Part shown: piece by piece, positions 1 to 9,076 of the stretch
Layout: every line of letters begins with the position of its first letter
Position numbering within the stretch: the stretch's first letter is position 1
Origin: Verrucomicrobiota bacterium
GTDB lineage: Bacteria > Verrucomicrobiota > Verrucomicrobiia > Limisphaerales > JAEYXS01
Reading direction: 5' to 3'
NCBI GenBank assembly: GCA_023431185.1
Contig: JAEYXS010000124.1
Span: forward strand, 49,740-113,739
Length of the DNA stretch: 64,000 nt
Notes under the pieces: generated by a model
Told to the model about the DNA's origin: nothing
Database searches by the model: none
What the model saw: the letters and a program-made list of their open reading frames with translations, nothing else
Translations under genes and position numbers: made by a program

Positions 1-742
<742 letters not shown>

Positions 743-2089
743 ATGCCCGCGCCTGACAACCAAACCAGCCTGCTCTTTCTGGCCCTGGTGTCCGTTGCCG
801 GGCTCATCCTGTTGGTGACCGTCTTCCGGCTGCATGCCTTTCTCGCGCTCGTCCTCGCCTCCTTGCTAGTTGGGTTGGGTAGCGGCATGGACCTCGCCAC
901 TTTGGGCAAAGCCATCGAGACCGGAGTCGGCGGTGTGCTCGGTGGCATCGCGCTGGTCATCGGCCTAGGGACTGTGCTTGGCCGACTATTGGCTGAGTCA
1001 GGGGGTGCCAAGGTGGTGGCGGAAACCCTAACCCAGGCGGCCGGCCTCAAATACCTTCCTTGGACACTGGCCGCCGTAGCTCTATTGATTGGTCTGCCAG
1101 TATTCTTCGCTGTCGGGCTGATGTTGCTTGTACCCGTCGTGTTCGCGCTCGCCAGCCGGCATCAAGTCCCTTGGCTTATACTGGTGCTGCCCGTGGTAGC
1201 CGGATTATCCGTCGCCCACGGCTTGGTACCGCCCCATCCAGGACCGATGGCCGCCATCGGACTGCTCAAGGCCGACATCGGCAAGACCATTGCCTGGTCC
1301 CTCCTGCTGGCCGTGCCCTTGCTGGCTTTGGCCGGACCGCTCTTCACCCGTTTCATTCTCTCCCGCGTCCCGGTAAAAACACCCGAGCTGCCCACGGAGC
1401 CCAAAGCCAGCTCTGACATCAAGCCCGCTGGATTCAAGCTCACTCTCTCGGTCATCCTGCTGCCCGTGGTGCTGATGTTGCTGGGCAGTTTGGGCGTTAT
1501 GCTGTCCCGGCCCGGCTCCACGGAGTTCAGCCTGTTCACCCTGCTCGGCCACCCCATCTTCGCCATGTTCTCCGGCGTGCTCTACTCTCTGTTTGTCCTG
1601 AGCCGCCACTGCGGTTTTACCCGCAACCAGCTCTTGCGCTTCAGCGAGGAATGCCTTGGTCCGGTCGCCAGCGTACTCCTGATCGTGGGGGCAGGCGGTG
1701 GCTTCAGCCGCGTGCTCATCGAGAGCGGCGTGGGCGAGGCCATCAAAGCGCTCACAGCCTCTTGGCATCTCCCGCCTTTGGTCTTTGGCTGGCTCATCGC
1801 CGCTCTGATCCGCATCGCCACCGGCTCGGCCACGGTAGCCATTACCGCCGCCGCCGGGCTGCTCGCCCCGATGATCGCGAACAACCCGGACATCAACCGT
1901 GAACTGCTCGTCCTCAGCCTTGGCTGCGGCTCCCTCATCCTATCGCACGTGAACGACGGTGGTTTCTGGCTGGTGAAGGAATGCTTCAAGCTCAGCGTCA
2001 GTGAGACGTTGCGCACGTGGACGGTGCTGGAAACCATCATCGCCATCGCCGGCCTCGGTCTCGTGCTGCTGCTGGATGCTTTGGTCTGA
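743..2089 (+). CDS. GntP family permease (gluconate/hydroxy-acid:H+ symporter)
   Basis: Integral inner-membrane symporter of the GntP family, which takes up gluconate or related sugar or hydroxy acids with protons. The 448 residues are almost entirely hydrophobic, with roughly 12 membrane segments, matching the usual family length of about 440-450. Two family hallmarks are visible: VPPHPGPMAAIGL at about residues 161-173 and SHVNDGGFWLVKE near residue 400. The stop lies 9 bases before a dipeptidase start, so the two are probably co-transcribed. Substrate cannot be assigned from sequence; pairing with a peptidase rather than with a sugar kinase argues against a standard gluconate operon. Confidence 0.9.
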   Translation: MPAPDNQTSLLFLALVSVAGLILLVTVFRLHAFLALVLASLLVGLGSGMDLATLGKAIETGVGGVLGGIALVIGLGTVLGRLLAESGGAKVVAETLTQAAGLKYLPWTLAAVALLIGLPVFFAVGLMLLVPVVFALASRHQVPWLILVLPVVAGLSVAHGLVPPHPGPMAAIGLLKADIGKTIAWSLLLAVPLLALAGPLFTRFILSRVPVKTPELPTEPKASSDIKPAGFKLTLSVILLPVVLMLLGSLGVMLSRPGSTEFSLFTLLGHPIFAMFSGVLYSLFVLSRHCGFTRNQLLRFSEECLGPVASVLLIVGAGGGFSRVLIESGVGEAIKALTASWHLPPLVFGWLIAALIRIATGSATVAITAAAGLLAPMIANNPDINRELLVLSLGCGSLILSHVNDGGFWLVKECFKLSVSETLRTWTVLETIIAIAGLGLVLLLDALV

Positions 2090-2098
2090 TTTAATCTT

Positions 2099-3175
2099 AT
2101 GTTCATCTTCGACGCCCACCTCGACCTCAGCATGAACGCGCTGGAATGGAACCGTGATTACACCCGGCCCATCGCAGAGATCCGCGAACGCGAAAAAGGT
2201 CTCACGGATAAACCCGATCGCGGACTCGGCACCGTGTGCTTACCAGAATTGCGTAAAGGCAATGTGGGGCTCGTCGTCGCCACACAGATCGCCCGTTATG
2301 CCAAGCCCACCCATCCCCTCGGTGGCTGGCGTTCACCCGAGCAAGCTTGGGCTCAGACCCAAGGCCAGCTCGCCTGGTATCGCGCCATGGAAGACCGGGG
2401 TGAGATGATCGCCATCACCAATCTCGCTGCAATGGAGCGCCACCTTGCACTCTGGAACGACACTACCAAGCCCAACGAGCAAAAACCCATCGGCTACATC
2501 CTTTCGCTGGAAGGTGCGGACTCCATCGTGAAGCTGAGTTATCTGGAAAAATCGTATGCGCAAGGACTGCGCGCCCTCGGCCCTGCTCATTACGGCCCCG
2601 GCACCTATGCCCACGGCACGGATGACACTGGTGGCCTCGGCCAGAAAGGTCGCGATCTCCTGAAAGAGATGATGCGGCTCAGGCTCATCCTCGATGCCAC
2701 GCATCTCTGTGACGACAGTTTCTGGGAAGCCATGAGCATCTGGGAAGGACCTGTCTGGGCGAGCCATCAAAACTGCCGCGCCTTGGTCAATCACAATCGC
2801 CAGTTCAGCGATGAACAGATCAAAGAAATCATCAAACGCGGGGGCGTACTCGGCGGACCGCTCGACGCGTGGATGATGGTTCCCGGCTGGATTCGCCAAA
2901 AGACCACCCCGCAATCCTCTGGGGTCAGCCTCAAACACATGGTCGATCACCTCGACCACATCTGCCAACTCGCCGGCAACGCGAATCACATCGGAATCGG
3001 CACGGATCTCGACGGCGGCTTCGGCAAGGAGCAATCTCCCGGAGACCTCGACACCATCGCCGATCTCCAAAAGGTGCCTGATTTATTCAGAGCACGCGGT
3101 TATTCGGAAGAAGACATCACCAAGATCATGCATGAGAATTTTCTGACATTCATCCGTAAAGCCTGGGCTAATTGA
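2099..3175 (+). CDS. Dipeptidase, peptidase family M19 (renal dipeptidase-like)
   Basis: Zinc-dependent membrane-dipeptidase family enzyme that cleaves dipeptides. The metal ligands of the family can be picked out: HLD in FDAHLDLSMN near the N-terminus, Glu in LSLEGADS, His in DATHLCD, His in WASHQNCR, and the C-terminal Asp in IGIGTDLDGGFG. Length (358 aa) is typical. There is no signal peptide, so it is likely cytoplasmic. It starts 9 bases after the GntP-type permease and is followed 44 bases later by a DUF3500 gene on the same strand, suggesting a three-gene transcript. Confidence 0.93.
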   Translation: MFIFDAHLDLSMNALEWNRDYTRPIAEIREREKGLTDKPDRGLGTVCLPELRKGNVGLVVATQIARYAKPTHPLGGWRSPEQAWAQTQGQLAWYRAMEDRGEMIAITNLAAMERHLALWNDTTKPNEQKPIGYILSLEGADSIVKLSYLEKSYAQGLRALGPAHYGPGTYAHGTDDTGGLGQKGRDLLKEMMRLRLILDATHLCDDSFWEAMSIWEGPVWASHQNCRALVNHNRQFSDEQIKEIIKRGGVLGGPLDAWMMVPGWIRQKTTPQSSGVSLKHMVDHLDHICQLAGNANHIGIGTDLDGGFGKEQSPGDLDTIADLQKVPDLFRARGYSEEDITKIMHENFLTFIRKAWAN

Positions 3176-3219
3176 AGTTTCTCATTGCCTCCAATTCAAT
3201 TCTCGCAAATCGTCTCCTT

Positions 3220-4260
3220 ATGACCACTTTGAAGTCTTTGAAACTGCCGTCTTTGGTTTCGACCCTCGCTGTCGCCGTAGGTGCACTCTTCTCTGCCGCC
3301 ACCGCCCAGGCCGGGCTGGATGAGATGACCATTGCGGCCAACAACTGGCTGGCTTCCCTGACACCCGAGCAAAAAGCCAAGGCCGTTTACCCGCTGAAAG
3401 ACGATGAACGCCTGAACTGGCACTTCATCCCGAAAGAACGGAATGGCCTAACGCTGAAAGCCATGACCCCGGCGCAACGCCATCTCGCCTACGCCTTGCT
3501 CGCCTCCGGCATGAGCCAGCGCGGACAAGCCCAGGCACTCTCCATCATGAGCCTGGAGCAGATCCTTCACGACATGGAGAACAAGAGCCCGCGCCGCGAT
3601 CCCGAGATGTATCACTTCACCATCTTCGGCACACCGGCGGCGGACAAGGTCTGGGGCTGGCGCGTGGAAGGCCATCACTTCTCCCAGAACTTCACAGTAG
3701 GCATGGACAAGGAAGCTTCAGGCACGCCTTCCTTCATGGGCACCAATCCCGGCGAAGTGATGGCTGGACCGCGCAAAGGCATCCGCGTGATGGGTGTAGA
3801 AGAGGATTTGGGCCGCAAAATCGTCACCTCACTCAACGACAAATTGCGCAAACAGGCCATTTTCACGGATGTGGCCCTGAAGGATGTCGTCACCATGGCC
3901 GACAAGAAAGTGAAACCGCTGGAAGCCGTGGGCGTGCGCTACGAACAGCTCAACAAAGACCAGCAAGCCGATCTCATCAAGCTCATAAAGCTTTACGTGG
4001 AACGTGTCCGTCCGGAGATCTCCGCCCAAGAGATGGCCCAGATCGAGAAGGCCGGTCTGAACGGCATCCTGTTCGCCTGGGCGGGCAGCCTCAAGCGCGG
4101 CGAAGGTCACTACTACCGCGTGCAGGGCCCGACCTTCCTCATCGAGTACGACAACACCCAGAACAACGCGAACCACGTCCACGCCGTCTGGCGTGATTTC
4201 AACGGTGACTTCGGCGAAGACATTCTGGGCAAGCACTACGCCCAAGAGCACAAGAAGTAG
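3220..4260 (+). CDS. DUF3500 domain protein, secreted
   Basis: 346 residues of the DUF3500 family, whose biochemical function is unknown. An N-terminal signal peptide is visible (hydrophobic stretch ending in ATAQA). The body carries conserved DUF3500 features: SLTPEQKAKAVYPL, LNWHFIPKERNGLTLKAM, the central FGTPAADKVWGWRVEGHH and the C-terminal HVHAVWRDFNGDFG. The ATG at 3220 is chosen over an upstream TTG (3172) because it gives a proper signal peptide. Many His, Glu and Asp residues are conserved, consistent with a metal site, but that is inference. It is the last gene of the permease-dipeptidase cluster. Confidence 0.88.
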   Translation: MTTLKSLKLPSLVSTLAVAVGALFSAATAQAGLDEMTIAANNWLASLTPEQKAKAVYPLKDDERLNWHFIPKERNGLTLKAMTPAQRHLAYALLASGMSQRGQAQALSIMSLEQILHDMENKSPRRDPEMYHFTIFGTPAADKVWGWRVEGHHFSQNFTVGMDKEASGTPSFMGTNPGEVMAGPRKGIRVMGVEEDLGRKIVTSLNDKLRKQAIFTDVALKDVVTMADKKVKPLEAVGVRYEQLNKDQQADLIKLIKLYVERVRPEISAQEMAQIEKAGLNGILFAWAGSLKRGEGHYYRVQGPTFLIEYDNTQNNANHVHAVWRDFNGDFGEDILGKHYAQEHKK

Positions 4261-4275
4261 TTGACATGCATGGAG

Positions 4276-4295
4276 CGCGGCTCAGTGGAGCCGCG
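4276..4295. repeat. Palindromic hairpin of the GCGGCT family
   Basis: An 8-bp perfect stem (cgcggctc / gagccgcg) with a 4-base loop lies between the convergent DUF3500 and ABC-transporter genes. It has no U-tract in either direction. The flank and stem resemble the elements at 58848-58870 and 58961-58984. Confidence 0.6.
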
Positions 4296-4381
4296 GCACT
4301 TGCAAAATGTGGAGAGTGTTCAGGATATTTAAGCACCTGATCGAAGCCATTAGCCGCTGCAGATCACTGACCCGCACCCCA

Positions 4382-5185
4382 TTACGCCCCGATCCGAACA
4401 CTCATCCCCATCGCCTTGAAGATCTCGTCACGGCATTCGATATAGCCGTGTGAATCCAGATCACGTGGACGCGGCAGATCAATCTTGATCTCCACTTGGA
4501 CAGTGGCCGGACGCTTGCTCATCACGACGACACGGTCCGAAAGTTGCACCGCTTCCTCGATATCGTGCGTCACAAAGAGGATGGTCTTCTTCTCCGCCTG
4601 CCAGATCCGGATGAGATCTGAGCGCATCTTCAAGCGCGTGATGAAATCCAGCGCCCCAAACGGCTCATCCATGTAGATGATGTCCGGATTCGCCGCCAGT
4701 GCCCGGGCGATCTCCACCCGTTGACGCATCCCTCCGGAAAGCTCGCGCGGGTAGGAGTTCTCAAACCCCGTCAGCGCCACCATGTCGATGTAATGCTGCA
4801 CCGTTTTGGCCCGCGATTCCGCGGATTCACGCAGCAGTCCGAACTCCACGTTTTCCTTCACTGTTAGCCAGGGGAAAACGCCGTTCTCTTGAAAAACAAA
4901 GATCCGTTTGGGATCCGGCCCGTTGACGGGTTGCCCCTCCACGATCACCTCACCGGAAGTCTGCTGCAAGAACCCGCCGATGATATTGAGCAGGGTCGAT
5001 TTCCCGCAACCAGAAGGACCGACGATGCAGACAAACTCACCTTCCCTCACCTCCAGGTTCACATGCTCCAGCACATGCACCTTATCCCCGTTGGATTTGC
5101 CGGGGAAAGACATCCAGACATCAGTGGCCTTGATGACCACCGGATGCGGATTGGCGTTGCTGGCGGCAGAACTCACAGTGCTCAT
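4382..5185 (-). CDS. ABC transporter ATP-binding protein (nitrate/sulfonate/taurine type)
   Basis: Cytoplasmic ATPase of a SsuB/TauB/NrtD-type importer. Walker A GPSGCGKST, Q-loop in VFQENGVFPWL, signature LSGGMRQRVEIARAL, Walker B IIYMDEPFGALD and the switch His in FVTHDIEEA are all present. The ATG at 5185 is preferred to the one at 5203 because it overlaps the permease stop in a 4-base ATGA, giving 267 aa. Last gene of a substrate-binding protein - permease - ATPase operon in which every junction is a 4-base overlap. Confidence 0.94.
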   Translation of the reverse strand: MSTVSSAASNANPHPVVIKATDVWMSFPGKSNGDKVHVLEHVNLEVREGEFVCIVGPSGCGKSTLLNIIGGFLQQTSGEVIVEGQPVNGPDPKRIFVFQENGVFPWLTVKENVEFGLLRESAESRAKTVQHYIDMVALTGFENSYPRELSGGMRQRVEIARALAANPDIIYMDEPFGALDFITRLKMRSDLIRIWQAEKKTILFVTHDIEEAVQLSDRVVVMSKRPATVQVEIKIDLPRPRDLDSHGYIECRDEIFKAMGMSVRIGA

Positions 5186-6000
5186 CGGTTCGCGTATCCC
5201 CATTTCACTTCATCAAATTTCTCCAACTGGCGCACCAGCACATCCAAGATGAGGCCTATGACACCAATCATCACCATGCCGGCCACCACCAGATCATAGC
5301 GCTTGCCGGCATTGCGCGCGTCGATGATCAGATAACCTAGGCCAGAATTCACCGCGATCATCTCCGCCGCCACCACCACCAGCCATGCCACGCCCAAGGC
5401 GATGCGGATACCCGTAATGATCTGAGGCATCGCCGCCGGAAAGATGACCCGACTGAACAACTGCATGCGCGTAAGCCCGAAGTTCTGAGCCGCCCGCAGA
5501 TAGACCGGCTGCATGTTCTGCACCGCCGCCGTCGCCGAGACCGTTATCGGAAACACGCTTGCCAAAAAAATCAGGAAAATGGGTGCCGAATCCGTCACCT
5601 TGAACCACAAGATCGCCACAGGAATCCAGGCGATCGGCGATATCGGCCGGAAGATCTGGATCATCGGATTGAAAGCTTTGTACGCCCAACCATACCAGCC
5701 CAGGAACAAGCCGAAGGGCACCCCGACTAATACCGCCAGGCCAAAGCCCCACGTCACGCGGAACAGGGATGCAACAATATATTTGTGCAATACTCCATTC
5801 TCCGCAAGTTGCTTGAAGCCTTTCACCACTTCATGCGGACGCGGGAAAATATCAGAACCGGACATCCGGACAATCGTATCCCACGTCAGCAGAAACAAGC
5901 CCATCACGGCGGCCGGTAGGAGCCAGCTTTGCCAGCGGGTCAACTGGCCGCTCCGCGAAGCAGGCTTGGGCGGCAAGGATTTGGCAGGTGCTTCACTCAT
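5182..6000 (-). CDS. ABC transporter permease (SsuC/NrtB family)
   Basis: Inner-membrane permease of 272 aa with about six membrane segments. The EAA loop that docks on the ATPase is recognisable at RAAQNFGLTRMQLFSRVIFP, followed by AAMPQIITGIRIALG. It is coupled by ATGA overlaps to the substrate-binding protein upstream (stop within 5997-6000) and the ATPase downstream. Substrate is not determinable; the family covers nitrate, bicarbonate, sulfonates, taurine and pyrimidine precursors. Confidence 0.93.
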   Translation of the reverse strand: MSEAPAKSLPPKPASRSGQLTRWQSWLLPAAVMGLFLLTWDTIVRMSGSDIFPRPHEVVKGFKQLAENGVLHKYIVASLFRVTWGFGLAVLVGVPFGLFLGWYGWAYKAFNPMIQIFRPISPIAWIPVAILWFKVTDSAPIFLIFLASVFPITVSATAAVQNMQPVYLRAAQNFGLTRMQLFSRVIFPAAMPQIITGIRIALGVAWLVVVAAEMIAVNSGLGYLIIDARNAGKRYDLVVAGMVMIGVIGLILDVLVRQLEKFDEVKWGYANR

Positions 6001-7067
6001 GGCTGATTTGCTTCAAACTTGTAAGGCTGCACCTGGCTGTCATCGGATACAAACGAAGGATCGGCATAGTCCTCAAACTTGGCCGTTCCTTTCAGAATGC
6101 CAGCCTCCAAACCAAGTTTCGCGATTTCTTCAAATTCATTCCGCATCAGCGAAAGGTTGGTGTATTTTACGCGATCCGGCGGTTTGCTCAGCACAAACTC
6201 CAGCAGACGCGGATCCTGGTTGTAGTAATTCTTGGCCACGAATTGCGACGCCTGCATACGGTGATCCATCGTCTGATCGATCCATTTGCCGCTCTTCGCG
6301 ATGCCTTCAACCATCCGCTGCACCGTGTCACGATCATTGATGATCAGATCTTCCCGCACGGCGAGTACACAGGAGATAAAATTCGGCCATACATCCTTGG
6401 TCAGGTAAAGAATGCGGCCGTAACCATCCAACTCGGTCTGCCCCATGAACGGCTCCCCCGATGTGATGGCGTCCACCGCACGGGCATACAACGCGGCGGG
6501 CATGTCCGGCGGCGGCAACTCAATCAGGATGATGTCGTTGATGGACAGTCCACGATCTCGCAACGCCTTGAAAAGCAGCAGATACTGGTTGGAGAAACGG
6601 TTCGGTACGGCCACCCGCTTGCCTTTGAGGTCTTCGATCCTGCGGATGTCCGAATCCTTGTGCACCATCATCGCCGTGCCATCGCGATGCCCCAAATAGA
6701 CCACCTTCAAGGGGATTCCCTGCTCTCGCAACGCCATCGCCAAGGGGGCGAGAATGAACGTGGTCTTCGTATCACCCGCGAGGAATGCTTCTTTCAATTC
6801 CGGCCAGCCGTTGAACCGGGCAGGCTGGAAGAGTCCTTCACCCACCGTCTCCTTGTTGATGAAATCCGTGACCGGACAGGTAAGGTGGCAAGTAACCGGC
6901 AGAAAGCCAACCCGCACTTTAGGCTTGGCCCCGTCCTCGGTCCGGGCAGCCTCCCGCTTTAGCCAGCTCGGCAGCACTCGGACATCAGGATTGAAATAGT
7001 TGTGGCCGGCGGTTATGGCCAATACCCACAACCCACCGGCTATCAACAACGTACTGCGAAGTGACAT
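5997..7067 (-). CDS. ABC transporter substrate-binding protein, NrtA/SsuA-like, membrane-anchored
   Basis: Periplasmic binding protein for the ABC transporter encoded directly downstream. An N-terminal hydrophobic segment (LLIAGGLWVLAITAG) lacks a clear signal-peptidase site and probably acts as an anchor. The mature part begins VRVGFLPVTCHLTCPVTDF, with two cysteines in a C-x3-C arrangement, then shows the type-2 binding-protein pattern with DLKGKRVAVPNRFSNQYLL and SGEPFMGQTELDGYG. The ATG at 7067 gives 356 aa; a GTG at 7103 is a longer alternative. Neither start has a strong ribosome-binding site. The C-x3-C is not a feature of ordinary nitrate or sulfonate binders known to me. Confidence 0.88.
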   Translation of the reverse strand: MSLRSTLLIAGGLWVLAITAGHNYFNPDVRVLPSWLKREAARTEDGAKPKVRVGFLPVTCHLTCPVTDFINKETVGEGLFQPARFNGWPELKEAFLAGDTKTTFILAPLAMALREQGIPLKVVYLGHRDGTAMMVHKDSDIRRIEDLKGKRVAVPNRFSNQYLLLFKALRDRGLSINDIILIELPPPDMPAALYARAVDAITSGEPFMGQTELDGYGRILYLTKDVWPNFISCVLAVREDLIINDRDTVQRMVEGIAKSGKWIDQTMDHRMQASQFVAKNYYNQDPRLLEFVLSKPPDRVKYTNLSLMRNEFEEIAKLGLEAGILKGTAKFEDYADPSFVSDDSQVQPYKFEANQP

Positions 7068-7123
7068 CGCGAGTGAGATAGTCCACTTTTTGCCGCTTGT
7101 CACCTAAGATGAGCACCAACGAA

Positions 7124-7837
7124 TCAATTTTTGCCCGGCGCAAAACAAAACTTCACCGGCAAATCCACTGCCTCCACCAAGCGCCGCAGATATTCTTTAC
7201 GCTTTATCTCCACTGCTCCAAACGCCTCTGTGGTCGGCGTGACCATCTGAATGTCCATCAACACATAACCGCTCGCTTTTAACGTCTCTACTAGATGCAC
7301 CAGTGCGACCTTCGAGGCATTGCTCACCCGGTAGAACATGGACTCTGCGGCGAACAAGCCACCGATCGCCACTCCATAAAGGCCACCCACCAGCCTGCCC
7401 TCCTGCCAGCACTCGATACTGTGTGCATAACCCGCTTCATGCATGGCAGTGAACGCTTCCACGAACTGCGGTGAGATCCAGTTACCGTGCAGCCGCGCCA
7501 AGGCACAGTTCTCCACCACCTGGCGAAAAGCTTTATCAGCGGTGACTTCAAACGGCTGCTGCCGCAAGACACGCCGCAAGGTCTGCCCGACATGAAACTG
7601 CCCGAACTCGATCAGTCCTCTTTGATGCGGTGACCACCAAGTGATAGGATCTACGCTCCAGGGAAAAATACCGGCGCGATATGCCAGATACAGGCGGGCC
7701 ACCGAAAGGTCTCCACCCAATGCCACCAAGCCTGGCGGCCCCAGCTCACGCGCCCGGTCATCCAGTTCAGGAAACTCCAGCGCTTCAGTCAGCAGAACCG
7801 GGTAGATCCCATGGTGCTGACCGAAGAGGCTTTTCAT
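7124..7837 (-). CDS. aat: Leucyl/phenylalanyl-tRNA--protein transferase
   Basis: Transfers Leu or Phe from aminoacyl-tRNA to proteins with N-terminal Lys or Arg, creating bacterial N-degrons. The family signature GGDLSVARLYLAYRAGIFPW is followed by WWSPHQRGLIEF, then HGNWISPQFVEAF and LVGGLYGVAIGGLFAAESMF. Length 237 aa is standard. Its start overlaps the stop of the DUF2017 gene in a 4-base ATGA; DUF2017 is in turn coupled to clpS, whose product recognises the very residues Aat adds. The coupling supports a dedicated N-degron operon. Confidence 0.96.
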   Translation of the reverse strand: MKSLFGQHHGIYPVLLTEALEFPELDDRARELGPPGLVALGGDLSVARLYLAYRAGIFPWSVDPITWWSPHQRGLIEFGQFHVGQTLRRVLRQQPFEVTADKAFRQVVENCALARLHGNWISPQFVEAFTAMHEAGYAHSIECWQEGRLVGGLYGVAIGGLFAAESMFYRVSNASKVALVHLVETLKASGYVLMDIQMVTPTTEAFGAVEIKRKEYLRRLVEAVDLPVKFCFAPGKN

Positions 7838-8319
7838 AAGCCAGGATCATCTGTGGGACGAAGACTGTGCAAGAGCAGCATCTGCAAGCGGCCACACATA
7901 TCCATGGCCACGTAGTACTCGAGATTGTCCGGTGTCAGTTCGGGCATCTTGCCCTTCATCTCATCCGGACAGTCTAGCTTCATCCAGCAACCCACCCGGA
8001 TGTCACCGAAGACCTGCAAGAGCCAGTCCACCTCACCCGGCGTCAGGTGCAGATTCCAGCCCCGGCTCACTTCTTCAAAGTGCTTGCCATCCTCCAGCAT
8101 CTCTTTCAGTGCTTTCTTGCTTTCCACCTTGGATTCGGCCAGCGATTCCTCCAGCAGTTGCTGGTCGCCCCCGACATCCTCCGGATCGGCGAAGCGGCTC
8201 AGGGGCGAGAAGTTGGACGGTACCATCGGGTAACGGTCCACCAGCTTGCAGAACGCGACGTGCTCACGTTTCCCCAAGTGGAAGACCACTTCTGTTTCGC
8301 TGCGGCGCAAAAGTTTCAC
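7834..8319 (-). CDS. DUF2017 family protein, ClpS-linked
   Basis: 161-residue soluble protein of the DUF2017 type. In actinobacteria DUF2017 is often encoded next to clpS, and here it sits between clpS and aat with 4-base overlaps on both sides. Visible features: basic N-terminus MKLLRRSETEVVFHLGKRE, an acidic/helical middle (LLEESLAESKVESKKALKEM), then the conserved WNLHLTPGEVDWLLQVFGDIR and a C-terminal YYVAMDMCGRLQMLLLHSL. No catalytic motif is recognisable. Position suggests a role in substrate selection or delivery to Clp proteases; that is inference. Confidence 0.8.
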   Translation of the reverse strand: MKLLRRSETEVVFHLGKREHVAFCKLVDRYPMVPSNFSPLSRFADPEDVGGDQQLLEESLAESKVESKKALKEMLEDGKHFEEVSRGWNLHLTPGEVDWLLQVFGDIRVGCWMKLDCPDEMKGKMPELTPDNLEYYVAMDMCGRLQMLLLHSLRPTDDPGL

Positions 8320-8624
8320 GAGGCGGGCTCCAAGGTGGCGTGAAGGCTGTACTTGTGCAATTGATGGACGTAATGCTCGGCCTTCTCAAAAGTCTCGCGG
8401 ACGAGGACGCTCTTGCCCTCCTTGTGCACCTGTAGCATATGATGCTCGGCCTTTTGCCGATCCCAGCCGAATACGGTCTGGAACACATGCGTCACGTAGT
8501 CCATGAGGTTCACCGGATCATCCCAGCAAATCACAAGGAAGCCGTGGTCCAACTGTTTCTTGGACTTCTCATCCGGCGTTTTCTTTACTTCAGGCTTTTC
8601 GACGGGAGCCTCAATCACGGCCAT
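8316..8624 (-). CDS. clpS: ATP-dependent Clp protease adaptor protein ClpS
   Basis: Adaptor that binds N-degron residues and hands substrates to the ClpA/ClpC unfoldase. The ATG at 8624 (102 aa) is chosen; an upstream in-frame start at 8720 would add an unrelated tail. A charged flexible N-terminus (residues 1-25) precedes the ClpS core: VICWDDPVNLMDYVTHVF holds the Asp35-Asp36 pair, and QVHKEGKSVLV carries the helix with the conserved His. WDDPVNLM resembles the actinobacterial ClpS pattern rather than the E. coli NDDYTPM. First gene of clpS-DUF2017-aat. No ClpA or ClpC is in the window. Confidence 0.93.
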   Translation of the reverse strand: MAVIEAPVEKPEVKKTPDEKSKKQLDHGFLVICWDDPVNLMDYVTHVFQTVFGWDRQKAEHHMLQVHKEGKSVLVRETFEKAEHYVHQLHKYSLHATLEPAS

Positions 8625-8731
8625 CGCCACACGGTAATGGTTAGGTTTGCGGCTGTCGAGAGGGGCCAAGCACAAAGAGACTATTGCCAATTTTCCTGAA
8701 AAGCGCATGTTAATGACCACTAATCCGACCC

Positions 8732-9052
8732 ATGCAACCTATGAAAATTTTATCCCGACTCACCTTGGCATTGCTCCTTTGCAACAGCCTGCTGGCCGTC
8801 ACGCCCTTGAATGCCCAAAACATTGGCAGTCTCCCGGGCAAGGCCAAGACCGCCGGGGCCGGCTTGGTCGTCTCTTATGATGGCGGCAAATCCACCATCA
8901 TGTATGGAGGCGCAAAAGTTTTTGAAGGTCCCACCAAGGCAAAAGCCGTCGGCGTGGTCAAGAACGTGAACGGGGTGCAATACGCCGCCGCCTTTGACGG
9001 CTCACGCGTTGTCTGGGAAAATGTCAAAGGTGCCAGCGCCAAGGTGCGCTAG
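8732..9052 (+). CDS. Small secreted protein of unknown function
   Basis: 106 residues with a signal peptide ending near LNAQ, then a Gly/Val/Lys-rich mature part with short repeated strand patterns (AGLVVSYDGGKSTIMYGG, QYAAAFDGSRVVWENVKG). It is divergent from clpS, and ATG 8741 (fourth codon) is an equally good start. I do not recognise a family. Confidence 0.6.
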   Translation: MQPMKILSRLTLALLLCNSLLAVTPLNAQNIGSLPGKAKTAGAGLVVSYDGGKSTIMYGGAKVFEGPTKAKAVGVVKNVNGVQYAAAFDGSRVVWENVKGASAKVR

Positions 9053-9076
9053 ACCAGCGTTCCCTGACGCAAGCCA

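Noticed and set aside
5513..6340. 275-codon plus-strand open frame
   Set aside because: Lies across the permease and binding-protein genes on the other strand, both with clear family motifs.
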